From an uncultured Roseovarius sp. (GTDB lineage Bacteria; Pseudomonadota; Alphaproteobacteria; Rhodobacterales; Rhodobacteraceae), in NCBI GenBank assembly GCA_951812895.1, contig OX638333.1, positions 1,726,366-1,790,365 of the forward strand: a DNA stretch of 64,000 nucleotides, written 5' to 3'. Positions 9,820 to 18,691 of the stretch are shown here, one piece after another. Positions within the stretch are counted from its first letter, which is position 1; each line of letters begins with the position of its first letter. The notes below the pieces were generated by a model, which ran no database searches, was not told the DNA's origin, and saw only the letters and a list, made by a program, of their open reading frames with translations. The position numbers and the translations under genes are program-made.

Positions 9820-10140
9820 TCAGATTGATTCTTCGATCCAGCTTTGCAGCGCGGCCTTGGGCGCAGCGCCGGCGCGGTTCGAGATGACTTCGCCATCTTT
9901 AAAGATGAACAGCGCCGGGATGCCACGGATGCCCATGGCAGCGGCAGAATTGGGATTGGAATCCACGTCAACCTTGGCAATTTTCACGCGGTCGCCCATT
10001 TCGGCCGAAATCTCTTCGAGCGCGGGGCCAATCTGTTTACAGGGGCCACACCACTCGGCCCAGAAATCCACCACAACGGGGATATCGGAATTTTTCACTT
10101 CGGTGTCGAAGGTATCGTCGGTGACGGCAACAGTGGCCAT
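9820..10140 (-). CDS. trxA: Thioredoxin
   Basis: Cytoplasmic dithiol reductant of the classic 106-residue size. Active site WCGPC at residues 30-34, followed by the buried-helix region and the cis-proline in GIRGIPALF. It follows addA by 60 bases on the same strand, an arrangement common in Rhodobacteraceae. Confidence 0.97.
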   Translation of the reverse strand: MATVAVTDDTFDTEVKNSDIPVVVDFWAEWCGPCKQIGPALEEISAEMGDRVKIAKVDVDSNPNSAAAMGIRGIPALFIFKDGEVISNRAGAAPKAALQSWIEESI

Positions 10141-10200
10141 TTTGGTTCTCCCAGAGAGGTCAGGTTCGGGATCGCAACGTATGTAGCCCAGGGCGGGGCG

Positions 10201-13200
10201 TCAAGGTATATAGGTGCGCTTTAGGGCGTTGGTTACAATATCGTGTGGTAACATCATAAGAGTTGCGGTGCGGGTCCACAGCAATGCGGCCTGAATTTCA
10301 CGATCGGGATAGAGTGTGGAAAGCGCGTGGGAATAGGCCCCCATCTGACGCAACAACCCATCGGGACAGTCGGCGGGTGTGTCCGGAACGGCGGCGTTTG
10401 TTTTGAAATCGACAGCCAGAACCCGTTCGTGGTTAATGACCAACCGGTCGATTGTACCATGGACCCGCTGCCCGCCCAAAGCTTCAACAGGCGCTGAAAC
10501 GGACACCTCGGCCAAAGCATCCGGCGTAAAAAGTGGTGCAAGCGTTGCACGGGTCAGAACCTTATCCGTCTCGGCCAATAGCAGGGCCAGCTCTTGTCCG
10601 GTGGCTGCATCCGGCCCTTGACCAAGAAGGCGGGCGGCGGATTCCGGCCAATCAGCGCGATTGTATTGTGGCAGAAATTCCAGCAATCGGTGAATTTGGC
10701 GTCCACGGCGGAGTGCGGCATCTTCATCCAGACCCTCTTCACCGGGCAAAGCCTTGGCGCCACCGAGGTCTGATGGCCGCAGTGTTGCAGTTGTTGGTCC
10801 CACTGCAGGCGCAGGCGATAGGTAAAGCTCTGGAATGGACACTGTATCAGCCTGAACTGGCGCTTCTGCCTCGATCGGCAAACCGTTCCAACCTCCTTTT
10901 TCCAGCCTTAGCCCGACACCCCCATCGAAACTGTGATCAGCAGCATTAGATCGGACTAATCCATCGTGGATCATGTTGTACCAACTTTCTCCACCTTTGC
11001 CCGGATCGCCTGCACAGGCAACGATCAGCCATTTTTCTGCGCGGGTCATTGCGACATATAAAAGCCTGTCACGTTCTGCCTGAGCCTCCGCCTTGGCCTC
11101 TTGGTCAAGCGCTTCCAATGCGCGGGGCGTTTCATCCTTGTTTGTGCGCCAAAGAACGGTGTCAGAGGAAACGGCCAACGGATCACGCAAGACGAGCGGG
11201 CGCTTTGCGGTGTCAGGCAGGATGACAATGGGCGCCTCCAACCCCTTGGCACCATGAACGGTCATGACACGGATCAGGTTGCCGGCGCTGTCGATCTGAC
11301 GCTTGATTTCCAGCGCATCGGTTTCCATCCACACCAGAAATCCGGTCAGGCTGTCGATGGCATTGCGCTCATAACTCATCGCCTGCGCTAAAAAGGCGTC
11401 GATACCATCTTCGGCCTCTGGCCCAAGACGCGCGAGCAATGCGTCACGGCCATTGTGGCGGGTTAGAATTCGTTCAATCAGATCATAAGGCCGCAGAAAA
11501 TCTGCCTGATCGCGCAGGTCCCGCAAGATAGCGAAGGTATCGGGAAATTCTTCCGCTCGGTCGCGCAGCTCTGCCCAGAGGTATTTCTGTTTTCGGCCAT
11601 GCGCCAAACCAAACAGATCACCTTCGGACCAGCTAAAAAGAGGGGAGCGCAATGCGGTGGCCAAGGACAAGCTGTCTTCGGGCGTGGCCAGGAATGACAA
11701 AAGCGCGGCAAGATCACGAACTGCAATTTCCGCTCCAACGCGAAGCCGGTCGGCGCCAGCGACGGGCAGGTCAAGCCGTTTACATTCGCGGATGATCTCG
11801 TGAAAGAGATGTGACCGCCGCTGAACCAGAATGAGAAAATCACCGGCTTGAATAGCGTGGGCGTTTTCGCCGGATTCATCCGGGAGCGGTTGGCCCAGCA
11901 TCTGTTTGATTGTCGTCGCAATCTGCCGTGCCAGGATCGTCGAGGGATCATTTGCCGTTTTGATGTCTACAGGACGAAACCACTCGGGATCATCCTCAGA
12001 TGTTGGCTTTTCAACAATTGGCCAAAGATCAACACGACCGGGCATGTCCGTGTAAAAAGCATTGTGACCCTGTTCCGCAGAGAATCCGCTTTGTTCCCGA
12101 TTGGCAAAGGTTTGATCCACCAATGACAAGATGGCTGAAGATGAGCGGAAAGAGTGCGTCATCTCCAGGTCCTGAAGCGGGCGATCCGCTTCGGTAAGCC
12201 GGTTGGCGAAATCCTGTTTCATCCGGTCGAATTCGCGTGGATCGGCACCCTGAAACGAATAGATCGATTGCTTTTTGTCACCCACCACAAAAATCGTGCG
12301 CAGAATATCCGGGCGGGCGCCTTCACCGCTGGTGAATTCCTGGGCCAATTTTTCAATTACCTGCCATTGTGCCGGGCTGGTGTCCTGCGCTTCGTCCACG
12401 AGGATGTGATCAATCCCACCATCCAGCCGGTATAGCACCCAAGCCGCAACTGCGGGATCAGTCAGCAGATCACGGGCACGCAGGATCAGGTCGTCAAAAT
12501 CAAGCCAGCCGCGCAGTTGTTTGGCCTCTTCATATGCAGGCAGAAAAACAGACGCGAATTCGTGAAGAGCACTGGTTTTTCGCATGGCTGAAAGTGCAAT
12601 GCGAGCCTCTCTCGCCAATTCAACTCGTTTCATCCATGCCTCGATCTCAGGCATATGAGCGCTAAGGTTTTTCTGGCTCGCTTTCGATGGGAATGAGCCT
12701 ATTTTGGCTGAAAATGGCTCTTTTGCGCCCGCTTGAGTCAGGAACACGGATTCGAGTAGCGGGAGTGTTTTAATATCCAGACTTGATATTCCAGCCAGCT
12801 TGGCCGCCGCGCGTTGGTCTTGAACCCCTCCCATGTTCAAAACCGGGATCAATGACTTAATTAGATCGGTTTCTCGGCCCACGAAGGCCATTGAGAAAAT
12901 CGCAGTCTCATCCAAATCCTGAGATTGTCCATAAAGAGCGGCAATTTGAGCTGCATCAGGCCGCCCGGCAAAGACGGGACCGTGACGCACAATCGCGGCG
13001 GTCAATTCTTCGAGGGCTTCGCCGGTGTAATGTCGTACAAGCGCATAAAGGCATTCTGCTTTGGGGCCGCTGGCGATCTGTTCGACAATTTCCGTCCGTA
13101 GCAACGCTGCTGCACGTTCTTCCATTTCTGAAAACTGTGGTGTGATCCCGGCCTCTAACGGAAAGCGGCGCAACAGCGCGCTGCAAAAGGAATGGATCGT

Positions 13201-13563
13201 TTGAATTTTCAGGCCACCGGGTGTTTCAATCGCGCTGGCAAACAACCGACGCGCCTGGCGCAGTAATTCAGCGTCTATTTCGCCCTGATAGCCCAGTTCG
13301 GTTAGCTGAACCGACAGACCCTCATCCCTAAGCATTGCCCACGCACCAAGCCTGCGAAACAACCGATTCTGCATCTCTGATGCGGCGGCCTTGGTGTAGG
13401 TCAGACAAAGGATATGCTGTGGGTTGATCCCGTCGAGTAACAGACGGGCAACCCGGTCAGTCAGCACCTTGGTCTTGCCCGAACCTGCATTTGCGGAAAG
13501 CCAGGTTGACCGGTCCGGACGTGATGCCGAGATCTGGCGCAGGGTGGCGTTATCGCGTGCCAT
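10201..13563 (-). CDS. addA: Double-strand break repair helicase-nuclease AddA
   Basis: Large subunit of the AddAB (RecBCD-like) enzyme that processes double-strand ends for RecA. UvrD-type helicase motifs are visible: Walker A ANAGSGKT at residues 24-31, motif II ILVDEAQDT, motif III GDKKQSIYSFQGADP, and motif V/VI VMTVHGAKGLEAP and LYVAMTRA. The C-terminal PD-(D/E)xK nuclease domain has VLAVDFKTN. The length of 1120 aa is normal. The start overlaps the addB stop as TAATG, so translation is probably coupled. Confidence 0.96.
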   Translation of the reverse strand: MARDNATLRQISASRPDRSTWLSANAGSGKTKVLTDRVARLLLDGINPQHILCLTYTKAAASEMQNRLFRRLGAWAMLRDEGLSVQLTELGYQGEIDAELLRQARRLFASAIETPGGLKIQTIHSFCSALLRRFPLEAGITPQFSEMEERAAALLRTEIVEQIASGPKAECLYALVRHYTGEALEELTAAIVRHGPVFAGRPDAAQIAALYGQSQDLDETAIFSMAFVGRETDLIKSLIPVLNMGGVQDQRAAAKLAGISSLDIKTLPLLESVFLTQAGAKEPFSAKIGSFPSKASQKNLSAHMPEIEAWMKRVELAREARIALSAMRKTSALHEFASVFLPAYEEAKQLRGWLDFDDLILRARDLLTDPAVAAWVLYRLDGGIDHILVDEAQDTSPAQWQVIEKLAQEFTSGEGARPDILRTIFVVGDKKQSIYSFQGADPREFDRMKQDFANRLTEADRPLQDLEMTHSFRSSSAILSLVDQTFANREQSGFSAEQGHNAFYTDMPGRVDLWPIVEKPTSEDDPEWFRPVDIKTANDPSTILARQIATTIKQMLGQPLPDESGENAHAIQAGDFLILVQRRSHLFHEIIRECKRLDLPVAGADRLRVGAEIAVRDLAALLSFLATPEDSLSLATALRSPLFSWSEGDLFGLAHGRKQKYLWAELRDRAEEFPDTFAILRDLRDQADFLRPYDLIERILTRHNGRDALLARLGPEAEDGIDAFLAQAMSYERNAIDSLTGFLVWMETDALEIKRQIDSAGNLIRVMTVHGAKGLEAPIVILPDTAKRPLVLRDPLAVSSDTVLWRTNKDETPRALEALDQEAKAEAQAERDRLLYVAMTRAEKWLIVACAGDPGKGGESWYNMIHDGLVRSNAADHSFDGGVGLRLEKGGWNGLPIEAEAPVQADTVSIPELYLSPAPAVGPTTATLRPSDLGGAKALPGEEGLDEDAALRRGRQIHRLLEFLPQYNRADWPESAARLLGQGPDAATGQELALLLAETDKVLTRATLAPLFTPDALAEVSVSAPVEALGGQRVHGTIDRLVINHERVLAVDFKTNAAVPDTPADCPDGLLRQMGAYSHALSTLYPDREIQAALLWTRTATLMMLPHDIVTNALKRTYIP

Positions 13564-16499
13564 TACCCGACATCCTCGGGCGCTGGCTCATCCGCGATGT
13601 CCCATTCGCCAAAGCGGGCGAGCTGGTCATAGTCGCCTCTGTCGGTGGATTTTTGCAATGCGCGGCGCGAAGTAAATCCTAGATCGCGCTGCAGATATGC
13701 GGTGATCAGTTCTTGAAACTCGGCCCAGATTTTTTCCGGAGACTCTTCTTCAATCGGGGCATCCACCTCAGATCCACCGCTGGCCAAACCGATGAAAACA
13801 GCGCGGGCGACTGTTGTTGGATCAATTTCGCCAAAGCCAGAAATTTGCGCCAGAACCGACTCTAACAGCAGCTGTTTGTCGAAAATATTCTGCTGCTTTT
13901 TTGTTGGTGGCGTGCCGGTTTTGTAGTCATAGATATGCAGCTGGCCAGTTTGGTCGATGTCAATTCGATCGGCCTGGGCAGTCAGTGTGAAATCAAGGTT
14001 GGGCAGGCTTGCCGCACTTTTCGCTTCGAATGCTATCGGTTGCATAAGCGTTCGGCGTGCAAGCTCATTCTCAATGAACCAGTCCGCGACACGTTCCATG
14101 CGGGCCAGCCAGAGTGCTCTTGCTTCGGCCCAGGGGACGTGTTCCGCTAATACAGAGCCTGTTGTGGCCATTAGCCGTTCTTTAGTGATTGCCGGTACAT
14201 CATCCTTGGTTTCGCGAACAAACTTTTCCAGCACGCTGTGCAAAACGATCCCGCGCAACAGCGCATCAGGCATCTTCATCAACGCATCAAGCGGGCGCAA
14301 GCCGAGGGTATGCCGTGCGTAGATCGCGTAGGGGTCGCGGATAAGTCGCTTGATTTCAGTGACCGACAGCTGTCGAGGTCGGGCCTCTGCCGGCGGTCTG
14401 GGGGAAGGGCGGTTGGAGGCGGGAACGGGTTTTGGTGTTTCCAACGCATTCGCAAGTGAAAGCCAATGCCGGCCACGGCCATGCATATCTTCGAGTGCCT
14501 GCACCCCTGCCTGATCAGGCAATCCAGCAAGCAGGTTTTGCAATCGGTTCAGCCATCGCGACGGGATGGTTTCGGCATCATCCGACCGAATAGATCGGGT
14601 GAGCCAGACCTGGGGCGCCAGAGCTGCCTGTTGAAAATCATGGGCAGACAGGCCGATGCGTCGCTCCGGCAGTAACAAGCCTGCCTGATGGCGCATGGTT
14701 CGATTTAGCCATGGATCCGGGGTCGGGGTCTCGGGCCAGCTTCCTTCGTTCAGCCCGGCAAGGATCATCAGTTCCGCACCATGAACGCGCGCCTCTAACG
14801 TGCCCCAGATCAGAATGTTCGGGTGAGAATCCTGCGGGTTGCGCACCTCTTTGCGTGACAAGATGCTGTGGAACAGGCTGTTGTAATCCCGCGCATTCAT
14901 CGGTGCGCCCGCTTGGGCATATTCCGCAAGTTCCGAAACTGCCTTTGCCGCCTCTGATCCCGCGTCGCCATTCCAAAGGCGGCTTTCCGTTTGTGACAAC
15001 GCCCCGTTTGCGATGAGATTGGCCAGGTCCAAATGATCGCTAATCCGATCTTGCAGTGGCCTCTCTTCAGGATCAGCGCGATCTGTGAAACAGGTACATA
15101 GCCATTCGGCCCAAGTGCTGGCAAATTCATCCTTTTGACTGGCTGCCCAAACGCGAAAATCCTCGGGGGACGGGTATGGTGGCCCATGTCTGCGCAGGTG
15201 CAGTTCAAGCTCTCTGGTCAGCCGGAGGTGTGGACCGCGCCCCTCGCCCGAATGCGCGATTGGATGCTTGAGCAAGGTCAGCAGTGACTCAGCCGTGAGC
15301 GCGCTGCGAAACAGGTCCGCGACATGGCGCAAAAAGCGCCCGGGCGGTGACAGGTGTAGTGGGATACCTGCACTGTCATCTGGGTAGATGTTCCAACGAT
15401 CAAGGGCGGCGACAACCTGTCGGGTGAGTGTGCGGTCAGGTGTTATCAAGGCAGCGATCTGGCCCTCTTCAGCAGCTTGCCGTAGGCGCAGGGCGATGGT
15501 CAGCGCCTCGATCCGGGGCAAGGGGGCCTCGATCAGCGTGACGTCCTGCATTGCGCTGTCAATTTTGGAAAGTTTTGGCCCGGCAGAGAGCCATTGATCA
15601 GTTACCGGTGCGGGCCGCAGCGCCAGTGAAACCACTTTGTTTCGCATCGAATTGGGGGGCGAGGTCGGAGTCCAGGGTTCAACATCTTGAGGGTGTAGGC
15701 CAACATGTCCAGCAAAGGCGGCAAAACGGTATTGTGGATGATCTTCTGAATGCAGTGGATTGCCAAGCATGTCCCAGACATCCGCTGGCATGTCAAAATC
15801 AAATCCCGGTAGAATGACAGCGCCCTGAGGAAGAGTTGACACCGCCTGCATCAACAGTTGTGTTGCCCCGCGTGACCCGGTCGACCCCGCAATAATGATC
15901 GGGTCTTGCGGTGGGTGTCTGTGCCAAGTTTGGAGCAGGTGTTCAACGACCAGTCTTTGACGGGATTCCTTGTCCGGGGCATCGGTGTTGGCCTCGAAAT
16001 AGGGTCGGATCAGGCCCAGAAATGACTTTATACGTTCCCAGTGGCCGGATTGGTCCGAGACATCAAGTGCCTCGATTTGCTCCGGTGTTACGCCCTCGCC
16101 GTGCATTTCATCCATCAGCGCCGCGAGGCTTTCGGACAGGTCAAATAATGTGCTGGGGGGTGCCAGATCAGGTTGTTGATCAAGCATTGCAGATATCAGC
16201 CGGGCAAGCTCAAGGCGGCGCATCAGCGGGGGAACAGGATCTGGGATGTCACCCAATGCCCATAACTCTCCGAGATCGGTGATCAGGCTGATTTTCGGCA
16301 AGAGGCATGCCGATCCCGCATCAAATAACGTTCTGATACGGCGCGCCATTCGGCGTGTGTTAACGATCAGATGTACCCGGGCCAGCGCCTCGGGTGGTTT
16401 GTCTGCATGGCGTTGCAGCAACCCGTCCACCAGTGCCATGGGAAAATCCACGCCGGGATTTACGCCATAAACACGTGGTGAATCAGAGGACTCAAACAT
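13563..16499 (-). CDS. addB: Double-strand break repair protein AddB
   Basis: Partner of AddA, with an inactivated helicase-like body and a C-terminal nuclease domain (HIYDYKTGTP near residue 880). No Walker A is seen, as is usual in alphaproteobacterial AddB. I start it at the ATG at 16499 (MFESSDSPRVYG), matching the usual N-terminus, rather than nine codons upstream; this leaves an 8-base overlap with the preceding nucleotidyltransferase gene. The tsaE, kinase, nucleotidyltransferase, addB, addA series is tightly packed and is probably one operon. Confidence 0.93.
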   Translation of the reverse strand: MFESSDSPRVYGVNPGVDFPMALVDGLLQRHADKPPEALARVHLIVNTRRMARRIRTLFDAGSACLLPKISLITDLGELWALGDIPDPVPPLMRRLELARLISAMLDQQPDLAPPSTLFDLSESLAALMDEMHGEGVTPEQIEALDVSDQSGHWERIKSFLGLIRPYFEANTDAPDKESRQRLVVEHLLQTWHRHPPQDPIIIAGSTGSRGATQLLMQAVSTLPQGAVILPGFDFDMPADVWDMLGNPLHSEDHPQYRFAAFAGHVGLHPQDVEPWTPTSPPNSMRNKVVSLALRPAPVTDQWLSAGPKLSKIDSAMQDVTLIEAPLPRIEALTIALRLRQAAEEGQIAALITPDRTLTRQVVAALDRWNIYPDDSAGIPLHLSPPGRFLRHVADLFRSALTAESLLTLLKHPIAHSGEGRGPHLRLTRELELHLRRHGPPYPSPEDFRVWAASQKDEFASTWAEWLCTCFTDRADPEERPLQDRISDHLDLANLIANGALSQTESRLWNGDAGSEAAKAVSELAEYAQAGAPMNARDYNSLFHSILSRKEVRNPQDSHPNILIWGTLEARVHGAELMILAGLNEGSWPETPTPDPWLNRTMRHQAGLLLPERRIGLSAHDFQQAALAPQVWLTRSIRSDDAETIPSRWLNRLQNLLAGLPDQAGVQALEDMHGRGRHWLSLANALETPKPVPASNRPSPRPPAEARPRQLSVTEIKRLIRDPYAIYARHTLGLRPLDALMKMPDALLRGIVLHSVLEKFVRETKDDVPAITKERLMATTGSVLAEHVPWAEARALWLARMERVADWFIENELARRTLMQPIAFEAKSAASLPNLDFTLTAQADRIDIDQTGQLHIYDYKTGTPPTKKQQNIFDKQLLLESVLAQISGFGEIDPTTVARAVFIGLASGGSEVDAPIEEESPEKIWAEFQELITAYLQRDLGFTSRRALQKSTDRGDYDQLARFGEWDIADEPAPEDVG

Positions 16500-17181
16500 G
16501 CGGATATCCAAGCATGCCCTCGGCAAGTTGGATACCTTCAGGCGTGCCTACATCGCACCACTTGCCAGAGTAGGTCGCAGCGAAAAGCCGCCTCTCTGCC
16601 AGCATTTTATCCCACAGTAGATTGAGCGAAAACACAGTATCGGGAATGTCGTAAAGTATATCCGTCTTGATGATCTGAAGCCCGGAATAGACATCGCCCG
16701 GGCCACGTCTCGCCTGCCCTGATTTTTCGAATTCAAAGTCACCTTGACCCGCGTGGCCAATGGCTAGATTTCTCTTGATGCACAGCAACAGGGCGTCCAT
16801 CCGGTCCGGATCCCACAACTGCGTCAACTGATCCAGCGGATTTGGACCCAACCACACGGCATCGGTGTTCATGGTAAAGACAGGACCAGACCCGAGAAGC
16901 GGCAACGCTGCCCTAAGACCGCCACCTGTTTCGAGAATTTCATCTTCGTGCGAGATCAGGATCTCAGTGCCTTTCAAGTGGCTAACCAAATGGTCGGGGC
17001 GATAGTGGGTATTGATGACAATCTTCTCCGGACCAATTGCGTTCACTAATGCCAACGCGTGGTCGATTAACGGTTTGCCTGCTACACATACCATCGGCTT
17101 GGGCCGATCCGCGGTAAGAGCACCCATGCGGGTGCCAAACCCGGCGGCGAAAAGCATTACTGATCCGGGGCTTTTGCGCAT
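16492..17181 (-). CDS. Nucleotidyltransferase, MurU-like (MurNAc-1-phosphate uridylyltransferase candidate)
   Basis: A 229-residue sugar-nucleotide pyrophosphorylase fold: LFAAGFGTRMGALTADRPKPM near the N-terminus, then IVINTHYRPDHL and a TMNTDAVWLG metal/nucleotide block. The immediate upstream gene is an AmgK-like sugar kinase; in Pseudomonas the AmgK/MurU pair recycles MurNAc to UDP-MurNAc, by-passing de novo synthesis and fosfomycin. Function is inferred from this pairing. An ATG at 17157 would overlap the kinase stop as TAATG and is a possible alternative start. Confidence 0.82.
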   Translation of the reverse strand: MRKSPGSVMLFAAGFGTRMGALTADRPKPMVCVAGKPLIDHALALVNAIGPEKIVINTHYRPDHLVSHLKGTEILISHEDEILETGGGLRAALPLLGSGPVFTMNTDAVWLGPNPLDQLTQLWDPDRMDALLLCIKRNLAIGHAGQGDFEFEKSGQARRGPGDVYSGLQIIKTDILYDIPDTVFSLNLLWDKMLAERRLFAATYSGKWCDVGTPEGIQLAEGMLGYPHV

Positions 17182-18182
17182 TTGGATTTAATCAGGTTAA
17201 GAATGGATTCATCCGGAGCTGGCAGGGCATCAATGATGCGGGATTTGATTTCACTAAGAGCAGGATGCTCGAGATCACGCATCAGCAGACCCCAAACTCT
17301 TGGGATCAGGTCGACATAATGCGCTTTGCCATCGCGTACACAAAGCCGGGCGAAGACACCAAGAATTCGCAAATTTCTTTGTACACCCAGTACATGATAG
17401 GCGGCACGAAACGACTCTTCGGGTAAATTGTTCATTACAATATACCGGCCAAGCATAGCTTGTTCTAGGTCTGGGCTAACATCCCGGCGAGCATCCTGTA
17501 GCAATGAGACCAGATCGTAGGCGCGATGCCCTGTCATAGCATCCTGAAAATCAAGCAATCCTACTCGCGAAATTCCGGCGCGGTCAGGCAGCCAGAGCAG
17601 ATTCTCCGCGTGATAATCTCGCTGAATAAGGACATCCATTTGTGGGGCGTGAAGTTCGAGAATTTTCTGAAAAGCCGTCTGAAAATCAGCACGTAGGTTT
17701 GCGCTCGCACGTCCTCCGGCGGCCGGCAAGTACCAGTCAAATGCAAGTCCGGCAAGATCAGCCATCACCTTCGGCCCATAGGTGGACAGACCGGCCGGAG
17801 ACGGATGTGTGTGTAGCGTCGACAGCAAATCAATGGCGCAGGAATAGAGACTGAATTCTAGTTTTAAATCGCTTACAACGACGCGCGCAAACAGGTCGTC
17901 GCCCAGATCTTCCAGCAATAGAAACCCCAATGTTGCATCCGAACTTATGATTTCCGGGGCGCTCAGCTCGAGTGATCTTAGGTGATTTGCGATCTGTACG
18001 AATGGGCGGACATCTTCTCCCTTATCCGGTGGTGCGTCCATTAGAACTGCCGTGTCACCATTGGCGCGGGACAGACGCAGATACCGGCGATTTGATGCGT
18101 CACCTGCAAGAGGGGCGTGAACGGCGCCTGCCCAGCCGCAATCAATTACAAATTCCAATAGGGCAACCGCGCGATTAATCAT
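17157..18182 (-). CDS. Aminoglycoside phosphotransferase-fold kinase, AmgK-like (anomeric MurNAc/GlcNAc kinase candidate)
   Basis: 341 residues with the APH fold. The catalytic-loop region reads RDYHAENLLWL (H-x-x-N) and the metal-binding LLDFQDA follows, then GHRAYDLVSLL. Position between tsaE and the MurU-like gene is the usual one for the alphaproteobacterial AmgK-type kinase, which phosphorylates MurNAc at C1. It overlaps tsaE by 8 bases and the MurU-like gene by up to 25. Substrate is inferred. Confidence 0.82.
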   Translation of the reverse strand: MINRAVALLEFVIDCGWAGAVHAPLAGDASNRRYLRLSRANGDTAVLMDAPPDKGEDVRPFVQIANHLRSLELSAPEIISSDATLGFLLLEDLGDDLFARVVVSDLKLEFSLYSCAIDLLSTLHTHPSPAGLSTYGPKVMADLAGLAFDWYLPAAGGRASANLRADFQTAFQKILELHAPQMDVLIQRDYHAENLLWLPDRAGISRVGLLDFQDAMTGHRAYDLVSLLQDARRDVSPDLEQAMLGRYIVMNNLPEESFRAAYHVLGVQRNLRILGVFARLCVRDGKAHYVDLIPRVWGLLMRDLEHPALSEIKSRIIDALPAPDESILNLIKSKCAKAPDQ

Positions 18183-18651
18183 TGGATAGCCCGCGGAGTT
18201 TGCTGTCCCATTTGTTGTCAGACCATGACATCGTCAGATTACGGGTGTTTTCATCTGCGCCGTCGGTGAAGGTCGAATGCAATGCATCAATTGGCGCCAG
18301 ATCGCCAAGCCTGTCCGGCCACTCCACAAGGCAAATCGCCGCTGCAAAGGCATCAACGAGGCCAAGCTCTATAACTTCGGCTACATCACTGAGGCGATAA
18401 AGATCTGAGTGCCAGATTTCACCGTTGTGGCCATGATAGGTCTGGACCAGTGTAAATGTGGGTGAAGGGATATCCTCGGGATGGTCGAGCAGAGTGAGAA
18501 TAAGACTTCTTGCGAAATGGGTTTTGCCGGCTCCGACATCTCCATGCAGTAACAGAACGTCACCCGGCATCAGCCGTGGAGCCAGCTTTTGGGCAAATTC
18601 CGAGGTTGCGCCAGGGCTAGGGAGGGAGAGTGTTAACGTCTTCTGCGACAT
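18175..18651 (-). CDS. tsaE: tRNA threonylcarbamoyladenosine biosynthesis ATPase TsaE
   Basis: P-loop ATPase of the TsaBDE complex needed for the t6A37 modification of ANN-decoding tRNAs. Walker A GDVGAGKT is at residues 37-44, then IPSPTFTLVQTYH and the HSDLYRL block, and LVEWPDRLG near residue 110, all diagnostic. 158 aa is normal. First gene of the likely tsaE-kinase-nucleotidyltransferase-addBA operon. Confidence 0.95.
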   Translation of the reverse strand: MSQKTLTLSLPSPGATSEFAQKLAPRLMPGDVLLLHGDVGAGKTHFARSLILTLLDHPEDIPSPTFTLVQTYHGHNGEIWHSDLYRLSDVAEVIELGLVDAFAAAICLVEWPDRLGDLAPIDALHSTFTDGADENTRNLTMSWSDNKWDSKLRGLSND

Positions 18652-18691
18652 GGGGCGACACTACACGCGCCATTGTCAATCGCAACAGGGT

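Noticed and set aside
9402-9887. A plus-strand frame across hslV and trxA ends
   Set aside because: Antisense to two certain genes and crosses the trxA terminator.
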